In this document: positions 5,051-5,200 of the stretch, piece after piece
Layout of the letters: each line of letters starts with the position of its first letter
Numbering within the stretch: the stretch's first letter is position 1
Source: Treponema sp.
GTDB taxonomy: Bacteria > Spirochaetota > Spirochaetia > Treponematales > Treponemataceae
Assembly: GCA_014804085.1 (NCBI GenBank)
Contig: JAAVAM010000003.1
Coordinates: 1-5,200 of the forward strand
Length of the DNA: 5,200 bases
Reading direction: 5' to 3'
The notes under the pieces: generated by a model
The model's input: the letters and a program-made list of their open reading frames with translations, nothing else
Database searches by the model: none
What the model was told of the DNA's origin: nothing
Position numbers and translations under genes: made by a program

Positions 5051-5106
5051 AAAAAATCCTCCTCTGTCTGTTGGGGCATTTAAACCGACGGTTTTTTCGG
5101 GAGGGT
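5039..5106 (-). repeat. Shared OMP leader, right copy (inverted relative to 348-414)
   Basis: This is the 68-nt counterpart of the OMP1 leader, with one additional T before the start codon. It contains the same palindrome AAACCG-T-CGGTTT (5094-5082) and the Shine-Dalgarno AGGAGG, here seven nt from the ATG. With the left copy it forms long inverted repeats flanking both OMP genes and the ATPase. Confidence 0.9.
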
Positions 5107-5109
5107 CGG

Positions 5110-5135
5110 GGCAAAAACAGCGCGGTATTTTTGCC
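5110..5135. promoter_or_regulatory. Inverted repeat upstream of the OMP2 leader
   Basis: GGCAAAAA (5110-5117) and TTTTTGCC (5128-5135) are perfect 8-bp arms around a 10-nt loop, and GGCAAA recurs in direct orientation at 5149-5154. No U tract follows on either strand, so this fits an operator better than a terminator. It lies just beyond the part of the leader shared with OMP1, and OMP1 has no equivalent, so it could regulate OMP2 specifically. No clear -10/-35 pair is visible around it. Confidence 0.35.
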
Positions 5136-5200
5136 TGACAGGTTGCAGGGCAAACGGTCTCATCGGCACGTCCATGTGCGCGGGTGTCCACGTGCGTTGG

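Noticed and set aside
5051..5191. Possible N-terminal extension of OMP2
   Set aside because: The signal peptide and Shine-Dalgarno place the start at 5050; the upstream codons translate non-coding leader and an inverted repeat.

Overview
The window (about 50% GC) looks like the chromosome of a host-associated spirochete, most likely a Treponema. The basis is two signal-peptide-bearing, Gly/Asn/Asp-rich beta-barrel-type outer-membrane proteins of the kind spirochetes carry in paralogous sets, plus a stand-alone AAA/DUF4143 ATPase, a family that is multicopy in many gut and oral anaerobes. This assignment is an inference from protein style; no rRNA or other phylogenetic marker is present.

Layout. 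(1) 1-148, minus: the N-terminal 49 residues of a hotdog-fold acyl-CoA thioesterase, cut by the window edge. (2) 149-347: divergent intergenic region without a clear promoter. (3) 348-1747, plus: an expression unit for a 433-aa outer-membrane protein (OMP1), with a distinctive leader, a strong Shine-Dalgarno and a hairpin terminator. (4) 1748-1995: non-coding DNA with a second strong plus-strand terminator (1853-1895) and copy 1 of a 40-nt hairpin repeat. (5) 1996-3288, minus: a 430-aa AAA_14/DUF4143 ATPase. (6) 3289-3616: the ATPase promoter fused to copy 2 of the hairpin repeat, an orphan plus-strand terminator, an AT-rich patch, a fold-prone stretch and the terminator of OMP2. (7) 3617-5106, minus: a 477-aa paralogous outer-membrane protein (OMP2) with the same leader and the same terminator type as OMP1. 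(8) 5107-5200: upstream region of OMP2 with an inverted repeat.

Organisation. OMP1 and OMP2 are convergent. Their 5' leaders are identical over about 67 bp apart from one T, and their 3' flanks and terminators are also closely similar, yet the proteins between are strongly diverged. They look like two copies of one expression cassette whose coding cores have drifted or recombined. The ATPase sits between them, bracketed by two direct copies of the hairpin repeat, one of which overlaps its promoter and reaches its ribosome binding site. The most notable signals are this repeat-bracketed ATPase, the long inverted leader repeats flanking the central 4.6 kb, and the patchy codon use inside OMP2. 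Nothing here establishes a new defence or mobile system.
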